From contig OZ020267.1 of assembly GCA_963971225.1 (NCBI GenBank), positions 34,963,989-35,027,988 of the forward strand: a stretch of DNA of 64,000 nucleotides, written 5' to 3'. The notes under the pieces are model-generated. The model was not told the origin of the DNA, made no database searches, and saw only the letters and a list, made by a program, of their open reading frames with translations. Positions 32,190 to 44,172 of this stretch are shown here, one piece after another. The stretch is from Melieria omissa. Lineage: Eukaryota > Arthropoda > Insecta > Diptera > Ulidiidae. Numbering within the stretch: position 1 is the stretch's first letter; the number at the start of each line of letters is the position of its first letter. The position numbers were made by a program, and so were the translations under genes.

Positions 32190-32540
32190 ATTAGTCAGTC
32201 AAGACAATATACTTTTTTTGGAGCATAGGGTCTCCACATGACTCTTCCATCTTATAGGATTCTGGGCTGTTGTTTTTCTGTTGTCCCATGTGGTATTGAC
32301 AGCGGCTAGTTCGCCTAGAGTCGAGTTTCTCCAACTGTTTTTTGACCGACCGCGACATCTGCCCCCTTGCGAATTCCAGTCTAACGTCATTCTCGAGATG
32401 CTGTCGGCTGGTTTTCTCAATGTGTGGCCTATTCAACACCATTTTTTCGGCTTTATTTGCCTCAGGATGGGTTCCTTTTCAGAAAGCCTCCACAACGCAT
32501 CGTTGCTGATTGTGTTGAGCCAGAATATTCTGCAGATGAT
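32190..32540 (-). pseudogene. Retrotransposon-derived coding fragment
   Basis: The minus-strand frame includes LDWNSQGGRCRGRSKNSWRN and the overlapping frame MVLNRPHIEKTSRQHLENDV. The 3' sequence GGAGCATAGGGTCTCCACATGA resembles that of the RTE-like copy at about 41500. I infer a non-LTR fragment; no catalytic motif is visible. Confidence 0.4.
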
Positions 32541-32860
32541 TCGTAAGCATTTGTTGAAGTAAGTTTGTAGCTTTTGTATTTTTTGACTCGTGGATTATTT
32601 ATTGACCTACATCATTTAATAGAATTTCGAATGCCCAGAAACCAAAACTATAGAAATCGAAGCTATATACTAGTTGCATAAACTATAGTCGAGCATTCAG
32701 AAGAACTTGACTGAGTGTTGTGGTCAATAATATAGAAGACAATAAACGACTGACGCTTATGTCGTGTAACGAAAATTCAATATGTCTACACATCAGTAAG
32801 TTCCAATGCCATAACGGTAGACGAAAGGTACTTTAATTCTTATGTCCTGAAAACATTGAC
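32541..32860. other. Unassigned AT-rich sequence
   Basis: Nothing recognised. Confidence 0.35.
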
Positions 32861-33105
32861 GATCAAAACTGTCAAAACATAGAATCAGAACGATTACTTT
32901 GAGAACGGCACGATTACACGACCACCGACCAAAGTTATCACTGTCGCCAAACTTAGAACTATTGCCCCGAACACAAAAACCACGGTATTGACACGACCAA
33001 ATCTGTCAAAATATAGAATCAGAATGTCCCTATGTCAACAATTATTTTAACGACGGCACGGTTACACGACCACCGATCGCTGTCGTCAACCTTGAAACTA
33101 GTTCT
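32860..33105. repeat. Two-copy tandem repeat, 135-bp period
   Basis: CTGTCAAAACATAGAATCAG at 32869 recurs as CTGTCAAAATATAGAATCAG at 33004, and the downstream CGGCAC.GTTACACGACCACC block also repeats. The units are diverged. Confidence 0.8.
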
Positions 33106-33485
33106 AAGCATTTCTCAGGCGATCAAACCAAAAAGAGATCTGTTCCTCTACTATTTCTGGGCGCTTTAAACAACAATTATAGTATTTATTAGTATTTGAG
33201 TTAAAATTTACTAGCGCTTCGTAATTTATTGCCTTCTTATATATTGTCATTTGTATAAAATAGATTGTAGAACGGTAAAATTTATATACATAGATAAATG
33301 CATAATAGGGAAAATTTGGCCAGAATCCCCAATTCATGATTAAAAACACTAGTGTGGTCTTGTTGCTGGTGCTTTCATTGTAATTAAGTGGTTGACTACA
33401 GGCCGACAATTCAAGTCGATGCCATCTTGTGCTGTTGTGTTCCTGTCGCTGTTGTTTTCAATGTGTTCGAACCATTATGTATGGC
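33106..33485. other. Unassigned AT-rich sequence
   Basis: Minus-strand frame 33104-33409 shows no domain I recognise. Confidence 0.35.
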
Positions 33486-33885
33486 AGTGGCGGATTCAGG
33501 GGATGGTTTTGGTGATTGAAACCTCCCAAAATATTAAAGTTGTCTTTAAAATTTCATACAAATTAAAAGGCATATACACAAATATTTATGAATATTAACA
33601 CATTAAGGACCGCTCACGAGTTTTCTCGTGTTTCGCGTCCCATCCGTTACGGAACGCTCACGAGTTCTCTCGTGTTTCGCGTTCCGTCGTCTGTTACGGA
33701 TGGACTTACTTTCATACATTGTATCCTCCTACCTCGAAGGTTGGTGACCAGACGATTCCATAGATCCACATAGAATGCATCTTGTTGTATAATTTCTGAA
33801 AGTACAGATTTTTTGCGGTCCTTAATGTGTTAAAGAATTACTTTTTGAAACCCCCAAAATATTTTTCTGAATCTGCCCCTGATGT
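33486..33885. mobile_element. CAGTGGCGGATTCAG-type MITE split by a TTAA MITE
   Basis: CAGTGGCGGATTCAGGGG at 33485 begins an element whose other end, TCTGAATCTGCCCCTG, is at about 33867-33882. The two halves flank the TTAA element at 33599-33829. Confidence 0.6.
33599..33829. mobile_element. 231-bp TTAA MITE family 6 with internal hairpins
   Basis: TTAA (33595-33598) then CACATTAAGGACCGC; the right end GCGGTCCTTAATGTG is the exact reverse complement, followed by TTAA (33830-33833). Inside, the hairpins CACGAGTTTTCTCGTG (33615) and CACGAGTTCTCTCGTG (33659) are spaced 44 bases apart, each followed by TTTCGCGT.CC.TC. Confidence 0.92.
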
Positions 33886-34971
33886 ATGGCGTTGCGAACA
33901 CGTAAACGTCATAAATGTCAAGCAACAGTTTTGAATTAATGGCACAACAATTCCTCTACCTCACATTCAACTCTATACCAACCTCTACATCCCTTCAGAA
34001 CCAATGTAATGCTTCGCTTTAATAGGGATGTTTCCTGACTCCTTAAAAAAAACACCATTGTGCCTCAAGCCCTTGAAAAGCCATCTTTACAAATTCATTC
34101 ATATATTTGCAAAAAATTGTTTGCGGTGTATTTTTCGGCCAATGAATGTTTGCAGCATTTTTGTGGGCTAGCGATTTCATTTGACATCTTCAAATCTAAT
34201 TGTACTACAACGACAGCAAAAACAAAAGACCTGCATAAAAACAGCAATGAAATGAATGACAACGGCCACAAGAACAACAACAAAAACCCCAACGATGACA
34301 AGAATAATAGCCAAAGCATTTGATTGTGCGTAATTGCAAAAAAGGCGCGTTGAAGCGTTACTTTTGACATTACTGTCGCTGCGCAACGACGCGTCGCGAC
34401 ACCCCAGGCGAGCGACGGCGAGCGACATGGCGACACACACAGCGGAGTGGAGTGGAGTGCAGTGGAGTGAAGTGCCCCGGTGCGGCCTGGCATGGGGTGG
34501 ACTGGCTACTGGACTGGAGTGGAGTGTCGAATTGTGTTAAGGAGACTGATCCGCAGACGGACTGACGGAACTGACTGTCAAGTGGACTGCTGTAGCGGTT
34601 GCCCTCGATGGACGAGGCGACAATTTTATGAACTCAAGCGAGCCGGCAGACAACAACAGACAACATACCCAAGCGAGCGTAACAGCAGCCGGTGCTGCTA
34701 ACTCATTTTCAGCGATGGTCGTGGGGCGGTCACTGGCTGGGCGAAGTCAAGCGAAATCAAATGCAATAAATGCTGAATGCTTGATGCTGAAATGCTGAAA
34801 TGCCAATGGGTTACGCTACACCATAAACACAATTATGAGGCTAAATTGAGCAAAGAGCAAAGACACAGCAACAGCAACGGCAACGGCAACGGCGGCGACG
34901 GTACAAATGCTGTCGCAGTAAAAACAACACGGCACAGTTATGGCCGCTGTTGAACCTGCTGCTGCGACAAT

Positions 34972-35004
<33 letters not shown>

Positions 35005-37540
35005 GCTTTATTTGTGCCATAGGCCGCGCGCACAAAAGTGTAAGTAGGCAGTAAAACGAAGAGACAACATGAAGCAGTAAAACACCGATTGCGTCTGTTC
35101 GGCAAGTACAAGCAACAACAACGGCGGCGGCAATAACAAGCAACAACAATGACAACGATAATACATAATAATAGCGCGACAGTCGCAAAAAAGGGGCAAC
35201 CAACAGCGGTCGCTATCAACTGTGAGCATCGCCGCGGCAGAGGGGGATGACCAGACCAGCGCGCCATCGTGTTGTTGTTTGCTGCTATAATAATAAAAGT
35301 CATAATAATAGAAAATACGGAAATAATTTGGAAGCGCTTGTGGCGGTGGTGGAGGCAGACGCGCGGACGCGGAGGCTGCGATACCGATCAGCGCACTAAA
35401 AATCTGCTTCATGTGCCGCAGAGTCAATTTGAATGGAATGAGAGCTGGAAACGTGAATGAGAATAGGCAAAACGGGCATGGAGCAGCAGCAATTGTTGCC
35501 TGTGCGCGGCTGCGTGTTGGCGGTGCGGCACGGAATCGGGCACTTGCGGATTCATTCACTCGGTAAATGTGCGCCACTGAGACGTGAAAGCGAATGTGAA
35601 TGAAGATGTGCATGTGGTGGCGGCAATTGCCGAAGCAGCCGGGAATGTTTGTGCGCGCGCTGCTGCCAGAACGGAAGGTGAAAATTAAGAAATTACAGCA
35701 ACGTTTTGCATGGAGCAGCAACGAGTCAGCCAGTCAGCCAGCCAGCCAGCCGGCATGTCTGACTAGCTGCGGTGCCGGCGGCCGCAGCAGCAGCAGCATT
35801 CGAGTTGTTCACGTAGCAAAAGGCAAATGAAAATGTGAAAATAAAAACAAAAACACTACAAATTGGTGGCAATAAAAAGCTTTTTATATATTAAATGCGC
35901 ATTGCCACATTGTTGCCGGCGAACGGCGAACGGTAGTGCGGCAATGGTCGCATTTGTGCATATGTGGCTGACAGTTGTGACAGTTGTTGCGACTCGTACA
36001 AGTTGCAACTTAATTACGCGTATTTTTGCTGACTGGTCACAAAATTTTGTGTATAAAAAACAACAACAGTAGCTGTCATGACAACAATGATGTGAGCAAG
36101 TTTTTGTGGCATCAAGCAGCAACAGACAACGACTTCGAAGTCGGCCGCTGTCGCCTAATGTACACAAACATTTATACATACGAAAGGCGCCGATTAGTGG
36201 CGACAAATTGCGCTGCTGTCACAAATGCTTGCGTAATTAATTTTGGCCGCTTGCTGCGTCACCAAAAAAGGGCAAAAACGCATTGCAGCATGAAGAAAGC
36301 ACAAATCACGCCAGCGCAGGATTAACGCCAACGATGGCTGTAAGTGACTCATGGCAACGGCAGCTAAACACCAACAACAACAACAACAACCACACAGCAA
36401 TTTCAACACAAATAAAGCCAAAGTAAATAAGCGCTACAAAAGCACCCACACACACACACACACAACACCACACGTGCAAACGCACAATTGTGCCGCACAT
36501 GCATGCAACGTAAGCCAGCAGCAGCGCTCGGTGACGTTGGCAACACAACAACAACAACAACAGCAACAACGATGCGCTCATGTTACATTTGAAAAATTGC
36601 ACACCACCGGAGAGCAGTGCAAATTACTTAAATGCCCATTTGTTCGAGCTTACAAAAGCCTCAACGAGGGAGCCCAGTGCCCGCAGGCACGACTGCGCAT
36701 TTGGCTGGACGCCCTCCCCCCCCTTACGCCGCACAAACAACGTTCGGCCATTTGGGGTTTGCTTACCTGCCTGTCTACATAAGTCATCGTCAGACGGCAG
36801 CGTTCGCTTTTTTGCGCCGCCAAGCAAATAAAGCTGCGCCGTCGGTTCGCTCTTGTTGCCAGCATCCGAGAGCCCTTTTTCGGCGGCCAGCTGAAGCAGT
36901 CAACCGCGTGTCCCCATGGCCGACTGCGTGTCTGTGTTTGCGTTGACCTTTTACCATTGTTGTTGTTGTTGTTGTCTTCATTTCACTTCTCGTTTTTGTG
37001 TTTTTAGTTCTTTTCTTTTCGCCGTTTGCGGTTGCAGTCGGTCCACGGGCGCGCCCCTCTCTGGCCTAAACGTATGTAATAGTTGGCGGCGTTGGTGGCA
37101 CAACATACCTTGGCCTTTTAACACCGACGATGTGTAGGTACTTTTGTTGCGATACTTTTGTGCAGTGTTTACCATATTTTCACTAACTGCGCTCGGCCAG
37201 TGTGTGACTGGAGCGTGGGTGCATGTCGATTGCATATGTACACTTGAAAAAAATACATTGAGTTGATTCGTTTTAGAAGTGAAAACTTTCTTGGAAGTCC
37301 ATATAAATCGTAAATAAATCTGTTTAACGAAACTTGAACATTTAGCTCTGTTGTTGCTATTGAAAGTCTTCTTTGAACGATTCCCAAGTTGATGATTCCA
37401 TCTGACCCAAATTTATTCTGTTATCTCTTAACCTCATTCGCTACGACTTTTCCAGAGTATTTGCACAAAGTTTTTTTTTGGACTTTTTGAAGATCTTTTT
37501 TGGTTGAGTTTATAGTACAAATTATAAATTATCGATCACA
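33886..37540. other. CAG/CAA- and CTG-rich non-coding DNA
   Basis: Contains GGAGT-rich sequence (34441-34530), a CTGCTGCTG run (34977-35003), AACAAC runs (36367-36390, 36548-36570), a CA tract (36446-36464) and TTGTTGTTG (36958-36974). Long frames on both strands are homopolymer-rich (Q, C/S, H/T) and overlap, so I call no gene. It may be intron or regulatory DNA of a neighbouring locus. Confidence 0.45.
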
Positions 37541-37559
37541 TCTGCACGCCCACTCAATT

Positions 37560-38560
37560 TGATCACGGATTTACGGTCCGTATCCCTAGCAGAGGAGAAT
37601 GGACCGGTAGCGAGCTACCCCCCAGAAACTCCATCAATATCTACACTGACGGCTTCAATTTGGCTGCGGGATCTTCTGTAGCCAATTGAGGCTTCGTCTC
37701 TCCTTCCGTCTGCCTGACCATTGTCTTTCAGTGCAGACCAGTGTCTTTCAGGCAGAAGTAATGGCCATTTACCAGGCTTCAATCTAGCTCATCAGCGAGA
37801 ACGCACATGAGACGGATGTCCATATATATTCGGATAGTCAGGCAGCCATCAAGTCGCTCGCGGGGGCGAACACCTCATCCAGGCTGGCTGAAAATACTTG
37901 AACAAAGTAACTAGACACTCCAACGCCTCATTACTATAGGTGCCAGGGCACAGCGGGATTGTAGGCAACTACGAGGCGGACGAACTAGCCAGAGCAGGCA
38001 CATTGCTCGCTGAGGCCTCGTCCGTCCTCCCAGTGGGAACTCCTATTGCATCAATTAAACTTATGCTCAGACAATTCTACCAAAGAGACATGCAGTATCT
38101 CTCGACTAACCTGGCCTTCCTATAACATGAAACGGACTAACCAGCTGCTTAACCTTGGCCGTCACTCAATAAGCACAACGGTATCGGTGCTCACGGGTCA
38201 CTGTCTTATGCGTAGGCATGCGGAGAGACTGGGACTGCAATCCAACGACTATTGTCGAAGATGCGGGTCCAAGGAGCAGGAGGAGATCGTTCTCCACCTG
38301 TTGTGTCAGTGTCCTTCATTAGCCAGAAGAAGACTTAAGACTCTCGGCTCAGCTTTCTTTACTAGCCTAACCGAGCTATCGCCTCTGAATATTAGGGGTA
38401 TAGCCAGGTTCATAACGGAATCTTCTGCGTTCTCAGTGCTGTAAGGGGGAGTCGCACCATCCACTGTGGTATCACAATTAGCCATAAGATGTGCTTAAGT
38501 GAGCTTCTCACGTAGGAGGCTGCCACTCCAATCTAACCTCATCTACCCTATAATACAAAT
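37560..38560 (+). pseudogene. Non-LTR retrotransposon 3' end with RNase H domain
   Basis: RNase H motifs in order: IYTDGFNLAAGSS (first Asp), FQAEVMAIYQA (Glu), IYSDSQAAIKSL (Asp) and PGHSGIVGNYEADELARAG (His and last Asp). A zinc-binding tail follows: YCRRCGSKEQEEIVLHLLCQ then CPSLARRRLKTLGSAFF. Several frameshifts and a stop (after SSVAN) disable it. The 3' UTR (CCACTGTGGTATCACAATTA) matches 8420-8460. The upstream reverse transcriptase is missing, so it is a 5'-truncated I/jockey-type copy. Confidence 0.85.
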
Positions 38561-39245
38561 TACAGATTTCAGTGCCAACTGAACATGCCGTGAGACACCA
38601 TTATCCTTGCAGTAGCAAAAAGTTTACCGTTTCAATTTCGAAAGCCCTTTTTGCTGGAACCAACACGATTTGAGACATTCATAAGACAGAGATTGATGGT
38701 GGTCACTGCCCCTCCAGCTTTGAGGGGCAGTGACCACTTTAACCCTTTTGATACGAAGAAATATTGGATGTGTAATGATGTTCAGGGTGTTAATTTCAAA
38801 AACCCTAGAGTGATTTCCCGGCTATTGCTCTGAGGACCATGGCGAGACAACTCGAGGCATGGTAAGACAACTTTCTTTGTTCTTTCTCACCTAACTACTT
38901 CGATACGTAAGTGCTGGAAAACATATCTGCAGGGAAACTATTCCAGAAGTCACCAGAAATAACTCTCTGTAATGCGTAGTGCGTTGGAACATCGTTTTAC
39001 CGTAGAATGCTGAAGAATTTTGAAGAATTTTGAAGCCCTCGCCCATAGGTGCGAGTTAAATTCCGTGATTGGTCGGATATGGTCCTGTAAGCGTGGTCGT
39101 GGTGGCCATTTGGTTGATGTTGTTTTTCATTATTAACGGCATACCTTCCTCTTTATTATGAAATAAACATCCGATCATTTATCTCAAAAAATGGCATTTT
39201 TCTTTGAATACCAAAATAACACCTCTTGTTGGAAATCCTATAGGT
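38561..39245. other. Unassigned DNA with one strong hairpin
   Basis: Contains the perfect hairpin described separately at 38699-38737. No gene is seen. Confidence 0.35.
38699..38737. repeat. Perfect 16-bp hairpin
   Basis: GTGGTCACTGCCCCTC, a 7-base spacer CAGCTTT, then GAGGGGCAGTGACCAC, an exact reverse complement. No T-tract or coding context explains it. Confidence 0.9.
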
Positions 39246-39625
39246 GGCTTGCCGGCCTCGATAGTCCAGCGGTTAGTGCGTTGGTTTCTCATACCGGGGC
39301 CCTGGGTTCGATTCCTAGCTCGGGCTGGTGAAACACTCGTCTTCTATCTCTATGTATATCAAGTAGAAGAGAATTACAAGAATCGCACAAGTGCACTCTT
39401 GGCAGGCAATGGCAAAAACTCCAAGTGTGAAAGGAAAATTGCCACAAACCGCCGTTCGGATTCGGCTTTAAACTGTAGGTCCCCCCCTCCCTTCCCCCAT
39501 CCATTTGAAAAGTGTATCGTAACACATGCTGAAAAAAAATGTTGCATACACCTTTCAAACGGGTGGAATTTGTGATATCACAACGGACTCATAAAGAGGC
39601 CTAAGTGTGTCGCATACGGAGACAA
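39246..39625 (+). mobile_element. tRNA-derived SINE, second head type
   Basis: The head reads GATAGTCCAGCGGTTAGTGC (A box) and GGGTTCGATTCCTAG (B box, perfect consensus). The core ATTGCCACAAACCGCCGTTC then GGATTCGGCTTTAAACTGTA and GGTCCC matches the SINE at 18203. The 3' limit is approximate and no clear target duplication was found. Confidence 0.8.
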
Positions 39626-40939
39626 CCCCTACAACTTTCCTATTTAACCTTTTCAATGCAAAAATGCTTAATATTTAATATTTCTAGTCAGAGTACCTCA
39701 AGAACTAAATGAATGCCACTTTTAACCATTTCATGTTTTCATGTTGACATTAAATATTCGTTATTCGAATATGTGTTGGATATTTATGTATGTATGTCAA
39801 GTATTCAACACCCAACCACCGACTTCTGCTTGTAACCTTTTAGTCCTCAACCCAGCTTATTTTCATCGCATTTACTTACATGAATCATTTTCATAATTCA
39901 CTCGTGCTGATGATTCACCCCCCATAAGCTCCCAAAAGAAAATTCACACATGACTCAAATGCTTCGATGGCGCCAAGGTGCCCAACTGACGGCATAGGCA
40001 GGTCTTCGTCGGCTAAAACTTCTGCAATTGGCCATTTCACCCCGCTTTATTTGTTCTGCCGCAAAAACAAACATTGCCCTGGCTCAGCTGTTGCCCGGTG
40101 TTTACCCGGACGTCCCCCTTCAGCCCAGCTGGGCGAGTTCGCTTGCCAGTCACACCGCAGTCATGGGTTTCCCAGAGCTGTCTGTTTGTCTGTCTGTGCG
40201 TTGAGTTGGTCTGTTTGGCCGCAGTTAATTGTAATTCCTCTTTACTTTATTAAGCACCTTTTTATTTCGCACCGCGCCGCACACACACACACCGAGACCC
40301 ACAACGAAAATAAAAACAGTGCCGCAAGACCACAAAGAAAAATATCACAAAAATAATAAAACCCCAACGCACGAAAAGAAGAGCCAAGCAAACCAACGTC
40401 TGGCAATGTGCGCTCGTAAAAATTCCGCACAATTCCAACGGGACAGCGGCGGGCGAACAAGGAATGTGAACGACGTGAAAAGTTAAAAGTACACACAAGT
40501 GTGCGCCAAAAAATTCCGGAAATCCGCAACAACGGTGCATTTACGCCCCGGTGTGTGTGTGTGTTAGAATGTTTGTTTATGTGCATTCGTCAGTGTGAGT
40601 TGCAGCCAGAGTGCAAAATTGAAATTCCAAAAATTCAGTAATTCTTTGTTCCAAGGAAGTAATTCTCTTCCCAAGGAAAACAAATTTAAATGCACACAAA
40701 AATAAATTTCGCAACAAATTAAATAAAAGTATATATGTACATGTAAGAATGTTTCGGTTGGCGTTGACTTATTTATGTGCTGTACACACAATTTCAATTC
40801 ACTGTTGCATCTCGACTTTTCATAAAAACATTACTCAAACAATATTGAAGTCACATTTAAAAAATATATCTGGGTATCTTTTAGGAAAAAGTTTAGTTCC
40901 CTTTACTTAACTTGCCATAACAACCCCTTACCGAGTTGC
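39626..40939. other. Unassigned DNA, partly leader-like
   Basis: The 40270-40560 stretch is CA/AA-rich like a fly leader and includes CA and GT microsatellites. Overlapping frames lack domains. No gene is called. Confidence 0.35.
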
Positions 40940-41700
40940 CGCTTGTCGCAAAAGTTCCCTCTAGGTGCTCTGCCTTGTGCGCCCCTTCTCCAGTTGGTCT
41001 CACCAGGAGATAACAAAGCGTCCTCAACTTGGTCCTTCGACTGGAGACACGGTGTCCCTTCGCCGTCGACCTTCAACTACACCGTCAAACACTTTTTTTC
41101 CGGAGCTTCATTGTTCATACGGGAGACATGTCCCAGTCAGATTCGCTGTGCTAAGTCCATGTCTTTAAACAGCTCATTCAGCTCGTTGTTGGCTCGTATT
41201 CGATCATCGAACAGGGCAGACAATCTTCCAATGTACCTTCTTCTCGAATACCCCAAGGGCCGCTGTGTCATTACACGACAGTGTCCATGTTTCTGCGCCA
41301 TAAAGAAGCACTGGAAGCATAAGCATCCTAAAGAGTGCAAACTTTGATGGCCGAGAGAGATCTCTGCGGCAGAGTTACATTCTTCTGTTGATATTTGCGG
41401 TATCCACACCACATTTGCATTCTCTTGGCGTAACAGTACTGAAGGCAACATTTACCGGACCCTAACATATAGTCTTTTTTTTCCTGGTTCCCTTCTTTCG
41501 GGAGCATAGGGCCTCCACAAGACATTGTCTTGTGTTGGTTACGTTAATCGGTTGTGTTTTTCTGCCAGGGTAGGTGATTGATCTGAAGCAGATAGTCCTA
41601 AGTAATGGGGCTGCCATCTATCGCCGCTTGGGAACGATACCTCCGACATGTTGTGAGCCACCGCTCATAGCGTCATCTGTCTATAAAGGAGGTGCCAGCA
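40940..41700 (-). pseudogene. RTE-like non-LTR retrotransposon fragment
   Basis: On the minus strand RIRANNELNELFKDMDLAQRI parallels RIRWNNELYELYRDMDIVKRI of the copy at 42736. The upstream part reads AAIKVCTL, then LLYG-like sequence with frameshifts. The 3' flank continues to about 41700 and is shared with 7620-7765. Confidence 0.65.
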
Positions 41701-42714
41701 GGATGATTGGAGACTTCGCTAAGATCGATTTGGTGCGCTGTTTTCGCTAATTTCCGTTTCCATTTACATGCTTTGCTGGTGCACCGTGTAGTTGTATATT
41801 TGTATTCTTTTTACTTTATTTATTACTTTTTATTGCGTGGGAGTTAGTGGGAAAGGATCAACTAAGGGTCGAAATTTTCGACCTGGGTCATGTTGCTCTG
41901 GGATGATAGGCTAGTGCACTCATGCTAGGCTATCGAGGCTTATATCATACTCTCCATAAATGAAGAAAAATTGTGCGATGTCTTCAGAAGCTGCAGAATA
42001 AGTAAGATGTGAGAAGGTTTAAACCCTTTCCATGTTACTGACCTGCTTTTCAGAAGTACCGATTTTGAATTGTGAATTCCGAAATCAAGGAGCCAAGCAT
42101 CACCGACTAGGAAAACGTAACGTTGACCTTCGCTAAATTGCTCGAAACTGCTTCGTTTCATTAAGAGACAAATCTCGTTTTCAAGAGGAAGTTTCATAAC
42201 GTTACCTTAACTAACCTTTTTTTACTTAAAAGAAACTTTATAAATTCGTTTGCACTGGGTACTTTTTCCCTTTGTAGACGTCCAAACAGTCACCATATTC
42301 TAAATTTGTTTTTGGTGAAGGTTTGGTTTTGGCATATGCCGTGGTGCTTCGACATCGACAATCATAGAGTTACTACCCATCATACGTTACTATCCTTTCT
42401 AAAAAAGCCTACCTTTTGTTGCGGACCAGAAGAGAAGAACACACTTCATACTGGCGTGCCATGTGTATGTCTGTTAATTGGAGCTGAACCCATTTATCCA
42501 TTTCCTTGACTTTTCCGATAATTCGCGAGTTGCGCGAGATTGTGGCCGAGTGGACTTAAGATTTTTCTAAGATGTCTTGAATAGATTGCCAAGGATCTGA
42601 ATCCGCTAGAGTCTTGAATTCCTTGTCACATACCTCGGACATTTCATTTGCAACAACGTGATAGAATCAAACCAAAAACCGACGGGATAGAAAGGTTTCA
42701 AACGGCCAAACTTC
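41701..42714. other. Unassigned DNA
   Basis: No recognisable domain in the small frames at 41940-42197 or 42306-42509. Confidence 0.35.
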
Positions 42715-43695
42715 TGTCAGATTACTTAGCTGGCGCTACAACCGTTTATCGGTCTTGGCCGAATCCAAAAGAGCGCGCCAACTGGTTCTGTCCTGTGTTT
42801 GCTGGCGCCAGTTGGAGATTCCAAGCGCCGACAGGTTCTGCGACACTTGGTCTTTCCAACGTAGATGAGGACGTCCTATTCCGCGGCGTTCACCTGAGGG
42901 TACCGTGTCGTAGACTCGCCTTGCCGGAGCATCTTCAGGCATACGGGCAACATGACCAAGCCAGCGCAACCGCTGTATTTTTATGCGCTTGACTATGTCC
43001 ATGTCCCTGTATAGCTCGTACAGCTCGTTGTTCCATCGTATACGGTACTCATCACCCACGCGGAACGGACCGAAGACTTTTCGGAGTATCTTTCTCTCGA
43101 ACGCTTTCAAGGCACGTTCATCGGTGGTCGACAACATCCAGGACTCTGCACCATAAAAGAGGACGGGGATGATAAGTGCTTTGTAGAGCGTAAGTTTTGT
43201 TCGTCGAAAGAGGGCTCTACTTCTCATTTGCCTACTGGGCCCAAAGTAGCACCTGTTGGCAAGAGTCATTCTCCGCTTGATCTCCAGGCTGACGTCATTG
43301 TTGGTGTTGATGCTGGTAACAAGATACGAGACAAAGTCCTTTACCACTTCAAAATTACGGCTGCCAACAGTGATGTGTTGTCCAAGACGCGAAGACTCTT
43401 TGTGTGTTGACAGGAGGTACTTTGCCTTGCCCTCGTTCACCGTAAGACCAACTTTGCTCGCTTCTTTCTCTAGACATACGGCACGGCTGTTGAGGCCAAC
43501 ATAGCATGACACTTTTGTGGAAAATAGTGCCAGCGCGGTTTAGCTCCGCGGCGCGTATGATTTTCTCCAGCAGGAGGTTGAAAAATTCGCACGAAAGGGG
43601 GTCGCCCTGTCTGAACCCTCGCTTGGTATCAAACGGCTCGGAGAGGTCCTTCCCGATTCTGACGGAGCTAGTAGTGCTGCTCAACGTCATTTTAC
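42715..43695 (-). pseudogene. RTE-like reverse transcriptase C-terminus, catalytic centre deleted
   Basis: The upstream part (43560-43690) reads FDTKRGFRQGDPLSCEFFNL, the RT fingers/palm motif. It then jumps with a frameshift to a long frame (42736-43512) from GLTVNEGKAKYLL through ALIIPVLFYGAESWML, RLRWLGHVARMPEDAPARRV and GRPHLRWKDQVSQNLSALG. The intervening segment that should hold the YADD active site is missing. It is similar to the insect elements often mis-annotated as craniofacial development protein 2-like. Confidence 0.8.
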
Positions 43696-44020
43696 ACAGC
43701 CGTATCAGTTTGGCGGGGACACCAAAATCAGTCAGATTAGAGATGTTAAAATGTCATTTGTCAGACGTACCCCTTCTTCTTGAATGTCATTTCTTTAGTT
43801 ATGGATTCAACAGATTTCTGATTCTCGCAAACAGATACACGTTGCCTTTGTTTTGGAACTTTAATTTGATTTCCTTTCTAGTTTTCAAAACATTGCCTGT
43901 GAAAAGCTCTCCACTTGTACAAATCAGTAAATTATAATATTATATGAGGACAGCAGAATGTTCAGCTTAGGTCTTGCTTAGGATCGTTTTGGAAATTAAA
44001 CCAGCACATAATATCCCTAC
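43696..44020. other. Unassigned sequence
   Basis: No domain recognised. Confidence 0.35.
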
Positions 44021-44172
44021 CAGTGGCGCACACAGAGGGGTTTTGGGGATTCAACTCTTCCCAAAATATAAAAATTGCTGGTACAAAATATGGTTTCAAA
44101 TGGTATTGGGCTGAAAAGTTGTACGTAATCTGCCCCCTCTCGGCCCCAAATGAAATCTTGTTTGCGCCACTG
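44021..44172 (+). mobile_element. CAGTGGCG-type MITE with hAT-like target duplication
   Basis: Starts CAGTGGCGCACACAGAGG and ends TTTGCGCCACTG. Flanking 8-mers ATCCCTAC (44013-44020) and ATCCCTAA (44173-44180) match at 7 of 8 positions. Related copies are at 31639, 61000 and, partially, 46386. Confidence 0.85.

Noticed and set aside
36351..36782. 143-residue Gln/His/Thr-rich frame
   Set aside because: Driven by AACAAC and CA repeats, no domain, and overlapping frames on both strands of similar length.
39250..39330. A tRNA gene, because of perfect A- and B-box-like words
   Set aside because: No complete cloverleaf or acceptor stem, and the tRNA-like part continues into a SINE core shared with 18203.
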